Of a stretch of DNA of 5,708 bases, positions 5,595-5,708 are shown piece by piece (position 1 is the first letter of the stretch; the number at the start of each line of letters is the position of its first letter). Source of the DNA: JBHEPS01 sp046261635 (lineage in GTDB: Bacteria; Acidobacteriota; Thermoanaerobaculia; Gp7-AA8). A program made the translations under genes and the position numbers. A model generated the notes under the pieces. That model was not told where the DNA came from. It saw only the letters and a program-made list of their open reading frames with translations, and searched no databases. The stretch is from assembly GCA_046261635.1 (NCBI GenBank), contig JBHEOL010000050.1, positions 1 to 5,708 on the forward strand, given 5' to 3'.

Positions 5595-5708
5595 CTAGAT
5601 CTCTCGGATGCGGTTCGGCCCGAAAAGAAATGTCAGGCCGACGATCAGCATCAGGACCGCGTTGATTCCGAGAGCGGTCGTCACACCCCAACGCTCGGCG
5701 GCCCATCC
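5595..5708 (-). CDS. Inverted partial copy of the MFS exporter (C-terminal 37 residues)
   Basis: Read on the minus strand from the window edge, these 114 bases encode the last 37 residues and stop of an MFS exporter, from GWAAERWGV to GPNRIREI. They are identical to residues 386-422 of the complete gene, including every synonymous position. The remainder would lie beyond base 5708. If the DNA is real, two exporter genes point tail to tail here. If the inverted repeat is an artefact, this gene does not exist. Confidence 0.5.
   Translation of the reverse strand, partial: GWAAERWGVTTALGINAVLMLIVGLTFLFGPNRIREI

Larger units (their letters stand above)
5333..5708. repeat. Perfect 138-bp inverted repeat at the right end
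   Basis: Bases 5333-5470 and 5571-5708 are exact reverse complements over all 138 positions; paired coordinates sum to 11041. The 100-bp spacer is 5471-5570. The left arm covers the last 37 codons of the MFS gene, its stop codon and the hairpin behind it. Identity ends abruptly inward at 5471/5570, exactly at the hairpin foot. The outer end is set by the window edge, so the true arm may be longer. It is either a tail-to-tail duplication or a fold-back artefact. Confidence 0.97.

Noticed and set aside
3976..5598. A 540-codon open frame on the plus strand overlapping ruvC and the MFS gene
   Set aside because: It is in another frame over two well-supported genes, and its Arg/Pro-rich composition is what a shifted GC-rich gene gives.
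5447..5706. Short overlapping open frames on both strands at the right end, sharing the same C-terminal peptide
   Set aside because: The shared peptide arises because both frames read the two arms of the same inverted repeat; none has a start signal or a family resemblance.
5333..5708. Terminal inverted repeats of an insertion sequence
   Set aside because: The arms include the in-frame end of an intact exporter gene, and the 100-bp spacer cannot encode a transposase.

Overview
The window is GC-rich bacterial DNA with short intergenic gaps. The export-signal-bearing CsgG-like protein suggests a diderm (Gram-negative type) cell. No gene here fixes the phylum. The GC content, the GGCAGAA heptamer tracts and the style of the genes would fit an environmental lineage such as Acidobacteriota, but that is only a guess.

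Layout. On the minus strand a stand-alone response-regulator receiver protein (1206-796) is followed after 69 bp by a secreted CsgG-like protein (726-16); the two may share a transcript. A 157-bp divergent gap separates them from the plus-strand genes. These are ligA, the NAD+-dependent DNA ligase (1364-3352); ruvC, the Holliday-junction endonuclease (3633-4181); and an MFS-type exporter (4178-5446) whose start codon overlaps the ruvC stop by 4 bp. LigA, RuvC and the receiver keep all the catalytic residues checked. ligA and ruvC both serve DNA repair and recombination, but a repeat-filled 280-bp gap lies between them, so one transcript is not certain. ruvA and ruvB are not in the window.

Two non-coding structures stand out. 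(1) The ligA-ruvC gap holds a heptamer array (GGCAGAA, 8 full copies in two 33-bp blocks), then an imperfect CCGTCATC-type inverted repeat, then five heptamers in the opposite orientation that end 20 bp before the ruvC ATG. The two heptamer tracts can pair over 32 bp without a mismatch. (2) The last 376 bp form a perfect inverted repeat: 138 bp, comprising the last 37 codons of the MFS gene, its stop and a hairpin, reappear exactly reversed after a 100-bp spacer full of smaller hairpins. This is either a true tail-to-tail duplication or a fold-back artefact of amplification or assembly. The right arm runs to the last base, so its full length is unknown.

I found no RNA gene, CRISPR array, transposase, phage gene or convincing new multi-gene system. 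The points worth following up are the two repeat structures and the unusual starts of ruvC and ligA.
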